A stretch of 64,000 nt of DNA from Methylophilus medardicus (GTDB taxonomy: Bacteria; Pseudomonadota; Gammaproteobacteria; Burkholderiales; Methylophilaceae), in NCBI RefSeq assembly GCF_006363955.1, contig NZ_CP040948.1, forward strand, positions 2,232,001 to 2,296,000, read 5' to 3'. Below are positions 36,885 to 46,407 of the stretch, one piece after another. A program made the translations under genes and the position numbers. Positions within the stretch are counted from its first letter, which is position 1. Each line of letters opens with the position of its first letter. The notes beneath the pieces were generated by a model that saw nothing but the letters and a program-made list of their open reading frames with translations, searched no databases and was not told where the DNA came from.

Positions 36885-38564
36885 ATGCAGTTTTACATTG
36901 ATCACGACTGGCAAGAAAACATGGCGACTCCACGTGCCAAGGTGGGTGAGCGCGCCAAAACCCACCTACTGATTTTCCTTTGCGCCATCTGGCTGTGTGT
37001 AGGGTTAATTGGTCACTCCCCCTGGAAGCCGTTTGAATCGCAATCCATCAGCATCATTCAATCACTGATCGAGCATCCGTTTTTATCCGCAAACAGCTGG
37101 ACGCAAGGCGCTTGGATTGCCCCCGTCTCCGCTGGGCATCCCGCGCTAGAGACGCCGCCTTTATTTTATTGGGTCGCCACCGGTTTTGCCTATGTGCTTT
37201 CGCCGATACTTCCGACCCACGATGCGGCCAGACTGAGTGTCGGATTTTGGATGCTGCTGACCCTCATCATGACGGGCCTGAGTGGTCGGGAACTGTGGAA
37301 TTTAGGCGTCGGTCGACAAACCAATTTTGTATTTATCGGCTGCTTAGGATTGGTCGTCAGCGCACACACCATGATGCCAGCCGTTGCAACATTGAGCGGC
37401 ATTACCATGGCTTTTTACGCATTGGCGCTAGTGATGCGCAAACCTTTGCGCGCCATGTGGTTGCTGAGTGGCGGGCTGTTGATTGCCTTTTTGGCCGGCG
37501 GCGTCATGCCCATGCTAATCATTGTGTTATCCGTCATTAGCCTGTTATTACTACCGGCAATCCGCCAGCAGCATCCCACCTATCGAGCGATGTTAGCAGG
37601 TATCATGCTCGCAATACCCGGCATTCTGCTGTGGAGCTGGTGTTGTCAACAGTGGGCGCCCGCGCTATGGCAAGGATGGTGGCAAGCGCAATGGCAGTTC
37701 CAACTGCCTGGCAATCATGCTTACTTCGTCAGAACACTTGCTTGGTACGCATGGCCTGCGTTGCCATTTGCCATGTGGGGCGTTTGGCGCTTCAGGCAGA
37801 CAGTGCTGCACACCTATCGCTTCCAACTCGCATTGATTTTTTTCAGCATTGCTTTTGTATTGATTGGCTTTTCGAGTGATCGCAGTGAAGTGGCCGCATT
37901 GCCTTTATTGGTGCCACTGACTGTTCTCGCCGCCGGCAGTATTGAGACGCTTAAACGTGGAGCAGCTGGGGCTTTAAACTGGTTCGGTTTAATCCTGTTT
38001 GGTATTTTAATCGCCATGGCTTGGCTTGGCTGGTGGGCGATGTTGAACGGCTCTCCGCTCAAACTGTATCAGCGCTTGAGTTATCTATCCGGTCTGCAAA
38101 CGATCCCATTTAACCTGCTCTATGGCGCTATTGCCGTCGCGGTCACCCTGATTTGGTTATCTATCGTTTTACGTGCCAAACACTCCAACCGCTCCAGCGC
38201 GACAAACTGGGCGATCGGCATGACCTGCGCTTGGACGGTATTTATGAGTTTGTGGCTGCCGATGATTGAAGCCGCACGCACTTATCAGCCGTTATTTGAG
38301 GATTTGCGCAAACACTTGCCAGCTCATTACAACTGCATTCATACCCAAAACATCGGCGCGTCGCAGGAGGATTTACTCCACTACCATGCCGGCATCAGGC
38401 TGAAGGATCACGAGCCAGCCAAAGCGACGCAATGCGATTTGTTTCTAATTGAAGATCAGCCAGGCAAACGCCACGTCTTACCTGGGGAAGATTGGCGAGT
38501 CATCTGGGAAGGTCAGCAAACGCGGCAGAATCGGGAATCTTTTAGACTGCTACAACGCCATTGA
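36885..38564 (+). CDS. ArnT/PMT-like GT-C membrane glycosyltransferase homologue
   Basis: A 559-residue polytopic protein with about eleven to twelve hydrophobic spans from residue 27 to about 470 and a soluble C-terminal domain. The first loop (GHSPWKPFESQSISII) and the following ALETPPLFYW resemble the first periplasmic loop and EKPPLxYW motif of ArnT-like lipid-linked sugar transferases. Family members usually have an aspartate in the first loop (KPDE); here it is phenylalanine followed by glutamate (KPFES), so the catalytic aspartate may be absent or moved. Substrate is unknown. An alternative start is MATPRAK at 36921. Its stop codon directly abuts the stop of fdsD on the other strand. 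Confidence 0.7.
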   Translation: MQFYIDHDWQENMATPRAKVGERAKTHLLIFLCAIWLCVGLIGHSPWKPFESQSISIIQSLIEHPFLSANSWTQGAWIAPVSAGHPALETPPLFYWVATGFAYVLSPILPTHDAARLSVGFWMLLTLIMTGLSGRELWNLGVGRQTNFVFIGCLGLVVSAHTMMPAVATLSGITMAFYALALVMRKPLRAMWLLSGGLLIAFLAGGVMPMLIIVLSVISLLLLPAIRQQHPTYRAMLAGIMLAIPGILLWSWCCQQWAPALWQGWWQAQWQFQLPGNHAYFVRTLAWYAWPALPFAMWGVWRFRQTVLHTYRFQLALIFFSIAFVLIGFSSDRSEVAALPLLVPLTVLAAGSIETLKRGAAGALNWFGLILFGILIAMAWLGWWAMLNGSPLKLYQRLSYLSGLQTIPFNLLYGAIAVAVTLIWLSIVLRAKHSNRSSATNWAIGMTCAWTVFMSLWLPMIEAARTYQPLFEDLRKHLPAHYNCIHTQNIGASQEDLLHYHAGIRLKDHEPAKATQCDLFLIEDQPGKRHVLPGEDWRVIWEGQQTRQNRESFRLLQRH

Positions 38565-38783
38565 TTAATGCTTGAGGTGCTGCTCAATGGCAGCAATCAC
38601 GCGCGGATGCAAACCCTGACCCTGCTGTTGCTGCACATGCACCACCAGTGATTCAATCATGACCGAGTTCCAGAATTTTTTCAAATGGCTGGCAATATCG
38701 AGTTTGGCTTCCTCGACGTTTGGATTCGCCTCAAAAAAATCCCCAATCTGATTGGCCATTTTAATTAGTTTATCGACTTCCAT
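38565..38783 (-). CDS. fdsD: Formate dehydrogenase delta subunit
   Basis: A 72-residue protein starting MEVDKLIKMANQIGDFFEA, the pattern of FdsD, a small subunit or maturation factor of the soluble NAD-dependent formate dehydrogenase. It has no cofactor motif. It closes the fds operon six bases after fdhD. Its stop abuts the stop of the convergent membrane protein gene with no intervening base. Confidence 0.9.
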   Translation of the reverse strand: MEVDKLIKMANQIGDFFEANPNVEEAKLDIASHLKKFWNSVMIESLVVHVQQQQGQGLHPRVIAAIEQHLKH

Positions 38784-38789
38784 ACACCT

Positions 38790-39716
38790 TCACTCTTTCT
38801 TGTAAGACTCGTGACTATCACCTGGCGCGAGCCCGCCGCTGTACACCACGCATTGCGTTGACTTGGCAAAGCCAACCAGCAAACAGCGATACTGACGAGC
38901 CAACTGCACAGCCAAAGCGGTTGGCGCAGACAGTGCGATCAGCGCGCTTCCGCCACAGATTGCGACTTTTTGCACCATTTCATAACTGGCACGACTGGTG
39001 GTCAGCACCCAATGCTGCCGCCAAAATGTCGAGAAATCATACCGCTGCCGCAACAGACTACCGATCAATTTATCGAGTGCGTTATGCCGACCCACATCTT
39101 CACGCACACATAAGACTTGCCCCTGCTGGTCGACGATCGCCGTCGCATGGGTGGCACCGGTTAATTGCTGCAGGGGCTGCTGCGCACGCAGACCCGACAA
39201 TGCCATTTCAATTGCTTTTAGAGAGACTGCCACGCCAGGCTCCTCCGCTGGCTTGAGTGGTTTAAACACTTGCTGCAACCGTTCAGCACCGCATAATCCA
39301 CAGCCGGTGCGGCCGGTTAAGTTGCGACGTTGGGCTTTCAACGCTGCAAACTGTTCCGCTGCCAAGGAAATATGCAATTCAATGCCTTGCAATTGTCCAT
39401 CGGCATGAAACAAAGCTTGGCTATCTACGCCATAAATTTGCCCACGCGCAGAAATAATGCCCTCGGTGAATGAAAAGCCGTAAGCAAAGTCTTCAAGGTC
39501 AGCCGGCGTGGCCAGCATCACGACATGCGAAATCCCATTGTAGACCAGCGCAATCGGCACTTCTTGCGCCACTGCATCATCCACATCGTTAGGCGCTGCA
39601 TCTTGCCAGCGGGCAACCGTCAGCCTAGTGACGGCCTGCTGCGCATCCATGGGTGCCCACTCGCTGCTGTCGGACACCACACACACATCGGCGTCACCCA
39701 AATCCGCTACCATCAA
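38790..39716 (-). CDS. fdhD: Formate dehydrogenase sulfurtransferase FdhD
   Basis: Transfers sulfur from the cysteine desulfurase to the molybdenum cofactor, needed for formate dehydrogenase activity. The 308-residue protein has PIALVYNGISHVVMLATP near 52, the redox CxxC motif in RTGCGLCGAERL near 138, REDVGRHNALDKLIG near 215, and TSRASYEMVQK near 250. It overlaps fdsA by four bases, so supply of this maturation factor is tied to the large subunit. The N-terminus is longer than in E. coli FdhD. Confidence 0.95.
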   Translation of the reverse strand: MMVADLGDADVCVVSDSSEWAPMDAQQAVTRLTVARWQDAAPNDVDDAVAQEVPIALVYNGISHVVMLATPADLEDFAYGFSFTEGIISARGQIYGVDSQALFHADGQLQGIELHISLAAEQFAALKAQRRNLTGRTGCGLCGAERLQQVFKPLKPAEEPGVAVSLKAIEMALSGLRAQQPLQQLTGATHATAIVDQQGQVLCVREDVGRHNALDKLIGSLLRQRYDFSTFWRQHWVLTTSRASYEMVQKVAICGGSALIALSAPTALAVQLARQYRCLLVGFAKSTQCVVYSGGLAPGDSHESYKKE

Positions 39717-42634
39717 GAAGCAACCGTGCTCGGGTCCATGCCGGACAACTCCACTTGCGTGTCACTAAATGAACGATATTGCTTTTGCCAATCCGACAAT
39801 TGATTCACTTTTGACACTTGCACCGCAGTCACTTTGTACTCGGGGCAATTGGTCGCCCAATCTGAGTTATCGGTCGTAATCACATTCGCGCCAGACTCCG
39901 GATGATGGAACGTGGTATAGACCACGCCAGGCTGTACCCGGTCGGTAATTTTAGCGCGTAATACGGTTTGACCCGCGCGGCTGGATATGCCGACCCAATC
40001 ACCGTCGACCAGACCGCGGTCTTCCGCATCGTGCGGATGGATCTCGATCAGGTCTTCGTGGTGCCATGCCACATTTTGAGTGCGTCGTGTCTGCGCGCCA
40101 ACGTTGTACTGGGACAAAATACGGCCAGTGGTCAGAATGAGTGGGAATTTCTGATTCACGCGCTCTGTGGTCGGCACATACTGCGTGATAAAGAACTTAC
40201 CTTTGCCACGCACAAAACCATCCACGTGCATGGTTGGCGTGCCCTGCGGCGCTTCATCGTTACAAGGCCACTGGATACTCCCCAGCTCGTCGAGTTTTTT
40301 GAAGCTGACACCGGAGAACGTCGGCGTCAATGCCGCGATTTCATCCATAATTTCGCTAGCATGCGCATACTGCATTGGGTATCCCAGCGCTGCCGAGAAT
40401 TTAGCCGTGATCTCCCAATCTTCTAAACCAGCCTCTTGAGGACCCTCTTCACGCAGGCCGTTTTTGGGCGTCATCACTCTGCGCACAGGCGAGATTCGGC
40501 GCTCCGCATTGGTAAATGTCCCGCTCTTCTCAAGGAAAGAGGCCCCAGGGAAAAACACATGCGCAAATTTGGCTGTTTCGTTCAAGAACAAGTCTTGCAC
40601 AATCACGCACTCCATACTTTCAAGTGCATGCGTCACATGTTGCGTATCTGGGTCTGACTGTGCGATATCCTCACCGACACAATACAAAGCCTTAAAGCTG
40701 CCTTCAGTGGCGAGGTCTAACATGTTGGGGATACGTAAGCCGGGGTCTGCACTCAGTGGCACCCCCCACGCTTGCTCAAACTGGGCACGCGTCACATCAT
40801 CAGACACATGGCGATAGCCAGGGAACTCATGTGGCATAGAGCCCATATCGCATGAGCCTTGCACGTTATTTTGACCACGCAGCGGGTTTATCCCCACACC
40901 CTCACGCCCGACATTGCCGGTGGCCATGGCCAGATTGGCAATCCCCATTACGGCGGTAGAGCCTTGGCTATGTTCAGTGACCCCGAGGCCATAATAAATG
41001 GCGGCATTGCCACCGGTTGCATACAGGCGTGCCGCGGCACGCACCTCTGCTGCTGGCACGCCTAAGGCTTCTTCGAGCGCTTCGGGTGAGTTTTCAGCTT
41101 TCGCTGCGAAATCTCGCCACGCCACAAACGAATCCCATTCGCATCGTTCTTGCACAAATGCTTCTTGCACCAAGCCCTCAGTCACAATCACATGCGAGAT
41201 CGCAGACACCATGGCGACATTGGTACCAGGACGCAATTTTAAGTGGTAATCCGCACGCAGATGCGGCGAATTGGCTACCAGATCAATCTCACGTGGATCA
41301 ACCACAATCAGTTTCGCGCCTTCGCGCAAGCGACGTTTCATGATGGAGCCAAAGACAGGGTGACCATCCGTTGGGTTAGCCCCCATGACAAAAATCACAT
41401 CAGACTTCATCACTGAGTCAAAGGTCTGCGTGCCCGCCGACTCACCAATCGTTTGCTTCAAGCCATAGCCAGTCGGGCTATGGCAGACACGGGCACAAGT
41501 GTCGACGTTGTTCACACCGAACACCGCACGCACCAATTTTTGTGTCACATAAACTTCTTCGTTGGTGCAACGGCTAGAAGTGATGCCGCCCACGGCTTCT
41601 TTACCGTATTGCTGTTGAATACGTAAGATCTCAGCGGCGGCGTAGTTAAATGCTTCATCCCAGCCGACTTTTTGCCAAGGATCGTGAATGCTTTTGCGAA
41701 TCATCGGCGTTGTGATGCGATCCGCATGGGTAGCATAACCCCAGGCAAAACGGCCTTTGACACAGCTATGACCGTGATTGGCGCCACCTTCTTTGCTGGG
41801 CGTCATGCGCACCACTTGCTCGCCTTTCATTTCCGCATCAAAGCTACACCCTACGCCGCAATACGCGCAGGTCGTGGTTACTTTATGCTCAGGGGTCCCC
41901 GCCTCAATCACGGTTTTTTCCATTAAAGTGGCGGTGGGGCAAGCTTGCACGCAGGCACCGCAAGAAACACATTCAGAGTCTAGAAAGTCTTTACCGCCTG
42001 CCGACACCTTGCTGTCAAAACCACGGCCTTGAATCGTCAATGCAAACGTGCCTTGGGTCTCTTCACATGCCCGCACACAACGTGAGCAGACGATACATTT
42101 AGAAGCATCAAAGGTGAAATAAGGGTTGGATTCATCTTTGGTTTGCCCAAGGTGGTTTTCGCCTTCGTAGCCATAGCGAACCTCCCGCAGACCAACCGCC
42201 CCTGCCATGTCTTGTAACTCGCAATCGCCATTTGCGCTGCAAGTCAGACAATCTAATGGGTGGTCTGAGATATACAATTCCATCACGCCGCGGCGAACAT
42301 CCGCCAGTTTTGGCGTTTGCGTTTTCACTTTTAGTCCGGGCGCCACGGGGGTAGTGCATGACGCGGGATATCCTCTGCGCCCTTCAATTTCAACCAGACA
42401 CAAACGGCAAGAACCAAAAGGCTCTAATGAGTCAGTCGCACACAGCTTGGGCACGGTCACCCCGCCTAGCTGCGCCGCATGCATGATCGAAGTGCCTTCA
42501 GGCACCGTGACCTCCACGCCATCAATATTAAGTGTTACCAAAGTGGTACTGTCCGACTTTGGCGTACCGTAATCCTTTTCGGGATCATATTTGGGTGTCT
42601 GTGGTTGCGAAGAGCTGTATTTGATGTCATCCAT
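39713..42634 (-). CDS. fdsA: NAD-dependent formate dehydrogenase alpha subunit
   Basis: Molybdenum catalytic subunit that oxidises formate to CO2. The 973-residue protein has an N-terminal 2Fe-2S ferredoxin domain (SCRLCLVEIEGRRG), a NuoG-like region with CLTCSANGDCELQ, and two 4Fe-4S motifs (CIVCSRCVRACEE; CVSCGACVQACP). The bis-MGD domain follows (TCAYCGVGCSF near 255). The molybdenum ligand is cysteine 384 in ARVCHSPTGYG, followed by the conserved histidine; there is no selenocysteine. I start at MDDIKYSS (42634) because AAAGGA lies ten bases upstream; a longer frame overlaps fdsB. Formate oxidation is the last energy-yielding step of methanol oxidation in this kind of organism. Confidence 0.97.
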   Translation of the reverse strand: MDDIKYSSSQPQTPKYDPEKDYGTPKSDSTTLVTLNIDGVEVTVPEGTSIMHAAQLGGVTVPKLCATDSLEPFGSCRLCLVEIEGRRGYPASCTTPVAPGLKVKTQTPKLADVRRGVMELYISDHPLDCLTCSANGDCELQDMAGAVGLREVRYGYEGENHLGQTKDESNPYFTFDASKCIVCSRCVRACEETQGTFALTIQGRGFDSKVSAGGKDFLDSECVSCGACVQACPTATLMEKTVIEAGTPEHKVTTTCAYCGVGCSFDAEMKGEQVVRMTPSKEGGANHGHSCVKGRFAWGYATHADRITTPMIRKSIHDPWQKVGWDEAFNYAAAEILRIQQQYGKEAVGGITSSRCTNEEVYVTQKLVRAVFGVNNVDTCARVCHSPTGYGLKQTIGESAGTQTFDSVMKSDVIFVMGANPTDGHPVFGSIMKRRLREGAKLIVVDPREIDLVANSPHLRADYHLKLRPGTNVAMVSAISHVIVTEGLVQEAFVQERCEWDSFVAWRDFAAKAENSPEALEEALGVPAAEVRAAARLYATGGNAAIYYGLGVTEHSQGSTAVMGIANLAMATGNVGREGVGINPLRGQNNVQGSCDMGSMPHEFPGYRHVSDDVTRAQFEQAWGVPLSADPGLRIPNMLDLATEGSFKALYCVGEDIAQSDPDTQHVTHALESMECVIVQDLFLNETAKFAHVFFPGASFLEKSGTFTNAERRISPVRRVMTPKNGLREEGPQEAGLEDWEITAKFSAALGYPMQYAHASEIMDEIAALTPTFSGVSFKKLDELGSIQWPCNDEAPQGTPTMHVDGFVRGKGKFFITQYVPTTERVNQKFPLILTTGRILSQYNVGAQTRRTQNVAWHHEDLIEIHPHDAEDRGLVDGDWVGISSRAGQTVLRAKITDRVQPGVVYTTFHHPESGANVITTDNSDWATNCPEYKVTAVQVSKVNQLSDWQKQYRSFSDTQVELSGMDPSTVAS

Positions 42635-42653
42635 CGTGTCATCCTTTGCTGCC

Positions 42654-44219
42654 CTAGGCAGCGGCTTCTTTGTTACTAAGACCAAAATCTTCAGGGAAAT
42701 GATTCAAAGCACTTAATACTGGGTAAGGCGTCATGCCGCCCAGTGCGCACAATGAGCCATTGAGCATGGTGTCGGACAAGTCCCGCAGCAAATGTACATT
42801 TTTTGCATGGTTATTGCCTGCGACAATCTTGTCCATCACCTCGACCCCACGCGTCGAACCAATCCGGCACGGGGTACATTTGCCGCAACTCTCTTCTGCA
42901 CAAAATTCAAAGGCATAACGCGCCATTTTGGCCATGTCGACACTGTCATCAAACGCGACAATGCCACCATGGCCCAGCACTGCCCATATCTTGGCAAAAG
43001 CTTCATAATCCAGCGGCGTATCAAATTGGCTCTCAGGCAGGTAAGCCCCTAAAGGACCGCCTACCTGCACTGCGCGAATCGGACGACCGCTGGCAGAGCC
43101 TCCGCCAAAGTCGTATAACAGCTCACGCAAGGTCGCGCCAAAGGCCAGTTCGACCAGACCCGTTTGTTTTAAATTGCCAGCCAGTTGAATCGGCAAAGTG
43201 CCACGTGAGCGGCCCATGCCATAATCGGCATAGAACTGCGCGCCTTTATCCAAAATAATTGGCACGGTGGCCAGTGAGATCACATTGTTGACGATGGTTG
43301 GTTTACCAAACAAACCTTCAATCGCTGGCAGGGGGGGTTTAAAACGCACCAAGCCACGTTTGCCTTCAAGACTTTCTAATAACGAGGTTTCTTCACCACA
43401 GACGTAGGCGCCAGCCGCGCGCCTAACTTCGAGATGAAACGTATGGCCGGAACCTAGAATGTTTTCACCGAGATAGCCAGCTAAATTCGCTTTTCGGATT
43501 GCTTCATTGAGGGTTTTCTGTGCATGCGGATACTCGCTGCGCAAATAAATATAGCCCTGTGTTGCGCCAACTGCGATCGCCGCAATCGTCATGCCCTCAA
43601 TCAACACGAAGGGATCGTCTTCCATGATCATTCGGTCTGAATAAGTGCCTGAATCGCCTTCATCGGCGTTACAAACCACATACTTTTGTTCGGCGGGCGC
43701 ATTGAGGACGGTGTTCCATTTGATGCCGGTGGGGAATGCCGCGCCACCACGGCCACGCAAGCCTGAGTCAGTGACGACTTTAACGATGTCGGCGCCTGAT
43801 AAGGCAAGCGCTTTGCTTAGCCCCTGATAACCATCATGTGCAAGATAATCTTCGAGCGAGCGCGGGTCAGTGATGCCGACACGGGCAAACGTTAAACGCT
43901 GCTGCTTTTTCAACCAGCTGAGCGCATCGGTAAGCCCTAGGTATAAAGGATGTTGTTGTGCTCGGTCTGACAAGGCATGAATAAAGTCAGCCTCGAATAA
44001 ACTGGCGACATCTTTTGGCTGCACTGGACCAAAAGCGACCCGACCTTGCGTGGTCTCGACCTCAATCAGTGGCTCCAACCAGAATAAGCCGCGTGAGCCA
44101 TTGCGTACCAATTCAATGTCTATCCCGCGCGCTTGGGCTTCTTGCACCACTCTTTGCGCAGTGCGCTCAGCACCCAAGGACAGCGCGGTGGAGTCGATCG
44201 GCACATACACTTTAACCAT
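42654..44219 (-). CDS. fdsB: Formate dehydrogenase beta subunit (NuoF-like)
   Basis: Flavin subunit that passes electrons from FdsA to NAD+. The 521-residue protein has an N-terminal thioredoxin-like region, then a NuoF-type domain with the FMN-binding loop [16 protein letters not shown] near 150, the NADH-binding [14 protein letters not shown] near 185 and [21 protein letters not shown] near 270. A C-terminal 4Fe-4S site is in [16 protein letters not shown] near 448. I start at MVKVYVPID (44219); this ATG lies within the last codons of fdsG, an eight-base overlap. Confidence 0.97.
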   Translation of the reverse strand: MVKVYVPIDSTALSLGAERTAQRVVQEAQARGIDIELVRNGSRGLFWLEPLIEVETTQGRVAFGPVQPKDVASLFEADFIHALSDRAQQHPLYLGLTDALSWLKKQQRLTFARVGITDPRSLEDYLAHDGYQGLSKALALSGADIVKVVTDSGLRGRGGAAFPTGIKWNTVLNAPAEQKYVVCNADEGDSGTYSDRMIMEDDPFVLIEGMTIAAIAVGATQGYIYLRSEYPHAQKTLNEAIRKANLAGYLGENILGSGHTFHLEVRRAAGAYVCGEETSLLESLEGKRGLVRFKPPLPAIEGLFGKPTIVNNVISLATVPIILDKGAQFYADYGMGRSRGTLPIQLAGNLKQTGLVELAFGATLRELLYDFGGGSASGRPIRAVQVGGPLGAYLPESQFDTPLDYEAFAKIWAVLGHGGIVAFDDSVDMAKMARYAFEFCAEESCGKCTPCRIGSTRGVEVMDKIVAGNNHAKNVHLLRDLSDTMLNGSLCALGGMTPYPVLSALNHFPEDFGLSNKEAAA

Positions 44220-44691
44220 GACACACCTCTGCAATCAACTCAGTAACCTTCTGCGTACTCATGCGACCGTAGACTTCGTCATCAAGCATGACCGCAGGCG
44301 AACACGCACAGTTACCCAAACAATACACCGGTAACAACGTGAGATTGCCATCCGCTGTGGTTTGGTGATAATCCACCCCCAGTGTCGCTTTCAGCGCTGC
44401 CTCCAGTTTTTCTGAACCCATGGCCTGACAAGATTCGGCGCGACACACTTGCAACACATGCTTGCCAACCGGGTGGGTGCGGAAATGATGATAGAAAGTG
44501 ACTACGCCATGCACCTCGGCCACAGAAAGGGCGAGGGCTTTCGCGATCTCAGGATACACCGCTTCGGGCACATAGCCTACATCATCCTGAATGGCGTGCA
44601 GTAAGGGCAAGAGCCCACCTGGCACATGCTGATGTGCTTGAATATGCGACTGTATTTGCGCATGTTGCGCATGACTTAATGTGTTATCCAA
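44212..44691 (-). CDS. fdsG: Formate dehydrogenase gamma subunit (NuoE-like)
   Basis: A 159-residue 2Fe-2S subunit of the soluble NAD-linked formate dehydrogenase. Ligand cysteines are in [12 protein letters not shown] near 83 and [15 protein letters not shown] near 125, the thioredoxin-like ferredoxin pattern. The start codon is TTG at 44691, preceded by GAGG about six bases upstream; no in-frame ATG lies near enough to the conserved region. It is the first gene of the fds operon, divergent from moaA, with a pair of 11-bp repeats 19-40 bases before the start. Confidence 0.95.
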   Translation of the reverse strand: MDNTLSHAQHAQIQSHIQAHQHVPGGLLPLLHAIQDDVGYVPEAVYPEIAKALALSVAEVHGVVTFYHHFRTHPVGKHVLQVCRAESCQAMGSEKLEAALKATLGVDYHQTTADGNLTLLPVYCLGNCACSPAVMLDDEVYGRMSTQKVTELIAEVCHG

Positions 44692-44709
44692 ACCGACCTC
44701 ACATCTTAA

Positions 44710-44731
44710 CTAGTTACAATTTAGTTACATT
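44710..44731 (-). promoter_or_regulatory. Tandem 11-bp repeats in the fdsG/moaA intergenic region
   Basis: On the minus strand AATGTAACTAA is followed directly by ATTGTAACTAG. The same tandem arrangement (ATTGTAACCAA, TTTGTAACCAA) is found upstream of xoxF, in the same orientation relative to the minus-strand gene. Two direct repeats one helical turn apart are typical of OmpR/PhoB-family binding sites. Confidence 0.6.
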
Positions 44732-44744
44732 CTATCACCATCAA

Positions 44745-44772
44745 ATCATATCCTCTATTTATACCTTGTGAA
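44745..44772 (-). promoter_or_regulatory. Possible fdsG promoter
   Basis: On the minus strand TTCACA (44767-44772), 16 bases, TATGAT (44745-44750). A start near 44738 would put the 11-bp repeats just downstream of it. The prediction is weaker than for xoxF because the region is short and AT-rich. Confidence 0.4.
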
Positions 44773-44793
44773 AGCATGAAAAGGGCATAAAAT
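44766..44793 (+). promoter_or_regulatory. Possible moaA promoter
   Basis: TTGTGA (44766-44771), 16 bases, TAAAAT (44788-44793) read toward moaA at 44814. It overlaps the predicted fdsG -35 box, so the two promoters would compete for the same stretch. Confidence 0.45.
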
Positions 44794-44813
44794 ACTGATT
44801 AGTTTAAATAATC

Positions 44814-45833
44814 ATGACAGCAATGCAAACCATGCGCTCCGTACCTTCACAGCTTATCGACCAGTTTGGCCGGCGGGTGGACTACATCCGGCTATCGATT
44901 ACCGATCGCTGCGATTTCCGTTGCCAGTACTGTATGGCAGAGGACATGACCTTTTTACCGCGTGAGGCCGTTTTGTCACTCGAAGAATGCGCGCGTCTGG
45001 TTAAATTGTTTGTCCGCATGGGGGTCACGAAAGTTCGCATCACCGGCGGTGAACCTTTGGTGCGTAAAAATGCCATGTGGTTATTTGAAGAAATCGGTCA
45101 CCTCCCCGGTCTAGACTCGTGTGTACTTACCACCAACGGTAGCCAACTAGACAAATATGCCGTAGCACTGAAGGCGGCGGGCGTTAAACGGATCAACATT
45201 TCCATCGACAGCTTGCAAGCAGACCGCTTTAAAACCATCACCCGTGTTGGCGAGTTGTCAAAAGTCCTCAGCGGACTGGACGCAGCGCGCGCCGCGGGCT
45301 TCGATAATCTGAAAATCAACACCGTACTGATGCGTGGGATCAATGATGATGAGGCGGAAGATTTAGTCAATTTTGCGCTGCAAAAACAGGTCGACATTAG
45401 TTTTATCGAAGAAATGCCGCTGGGTGAAGTCAATCACCTGCGTGAAGACAGTTGCGTCAGCAATACAGAGACGCTGGCCTTATTAAAAAGTAAGTTCTCA
45501 CTCACTGCCAGCACCCACCATACTGGCGGCCCCGCCCGTTATTGGCAGGTAAACGGTCACCTGACAAAAATCGGCTTTATTTCGCCGCACAGCCACAATT
45601 TTTGCGAAAGTTGCAATCGCGTTCGTATCACCTGCCAAGGCGAGTTGTTTCTCTGCTTAGGGCAAGATCATCAGGTGAACTTGATGCCATTATTGCGTGA
45701 GCATCCAGACGATGATCAGCCGCTGGTAGATGCGATTTTGCATGGCATGCGCATCAAACCCAAAGGACACGACTTTGATTTGCGACGCACAGCACCCGCT
45801 GTCGTGCGCTTCATGTCGCACACGGGTGGCTAA
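44814..45833 (+). CDS. moaA: GTP 3',8-cyclase MoaA
   Basis: Radical SAM enzyme that starts molybdenum cofactor synthesis from GTP. The 339-residue protein has the N-terminal cluster motif CDFRCQYC near 33, RITGGEPLVRKN near 82, and the C-terminal cluster cysteines in FCESCNRVRITCQGELFLCLG near 265. The protein ends in GG (MSHTGG), a pair needed for activity in this family. It is divergent from fdsG and its stop overlaps the mobA start (TAATG). Confidence 0.96.
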   Translation: MTAMQTMRSVPSQLIDQFGRRVDYIRLSITDRCDFRCQYCMAEDMTFLPREAVLSLEECARLVKLFVRMGVTKVRITGGEPLVRKNAMWLFEEIGHLPGLDSCVLTTNGSQLDKYAVALKAAGVKRINISIDSLQADRFKTITRVGELSKVLSGLDAARAAGFDNLKINTVLMRGINDDEAEDLVNFALQKQVDISFIEEMPLGEVNHLREDSCVSNTETLALLKSKFSLTASTHHTGGPARYWQVNGHLTKIGFISPHSHNFCESCNRVRITCQGELFLCLGQDHQVNLMPLLREHPDDDQPLVDAILHGMRIKPKGHDFDLRRTAPAVVRFMSHTGG

Positions 45834-46402
45834 TGCAAATTACCGCAGTGATATTGGCAGGCGGCCGCGGGCTGCGCATGGGTGGCGCCGACAAAGGTCT
45901 GATTGACTATCAAGGCAGACCGATGGTCGCCCACGTGCTGGAACGCATTCAACCGCAAGTTGACCATGTAGTGATTAATGCGAACCGTCATCTTGATCAA
46001 TACCAAGCGTTCGGTGTGCCGGTGATCCCTGACGCGAACGATCAGTTTGACGGGCCACTGGCTGGCATGCAAGCCGGCATGCATCATGCCACCACCGAAT
46101 GGATACTCAGCGTCCCCTGTGACGCGCCTTTATTACCCACGGACTTAGTGAGTCGCCTACGTCAAGCGATTACCACCGCACAAGCCATTCATGCAGCGCC
46201 GTCCATGCTGGCGATTGCGCGTAGCGCCAGTGGTACGCACCCGGTATTTTGCTTAATGCCACGCAAGCTTAGTGGCGATCTGGATCAATTTCTGCAGCAG
46301 GGGCAGCGTAAAGTCAGCGCCTGGCAAGCCCTGCACCCCCATGTATTCGTGAGCTTTGAAGACGAGCAAGCATTCACTAACATCAACCACCTGCCATCGT
46401 AA
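45833..46402 (+). CDS. mobA: Molybdenum cofactor guanylyltransferase MobA
   Basis: Attaches GMP to molybdopterin to make the bis-MGD cofactor used by FdsA. The 189-residue protein opens with the nucleotidyltransferase loop LAGGRGLRMGGADKGLIDY (8-26), then DQFDGPLAGMQAG near 70 and the metal-binding VPCDAPLLP near 97. Length fits the family. Its coupling to moaA and its place beside a bis-MGD formate dehydrogenase fit the role. Confidence 0.95.
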   Translation: MQITAVILAGGRGLRMGGADKGLIDYQGRPMVAHVLERIQPQVDHVVINANRHLDQYQAFGVPVIPDANDQFDGPLAGMQAGMHHATTEWILSVPCDAPLLPTDLVSRLRQAITTAQAIHAAPSMLAIARSASGTHPVFCLMPRKLSGDLDQFLQQGQRKVSAWQALHPHVFVSFEDEQAFTNINHLPS

Positions 46403-46407
46403 CGATT

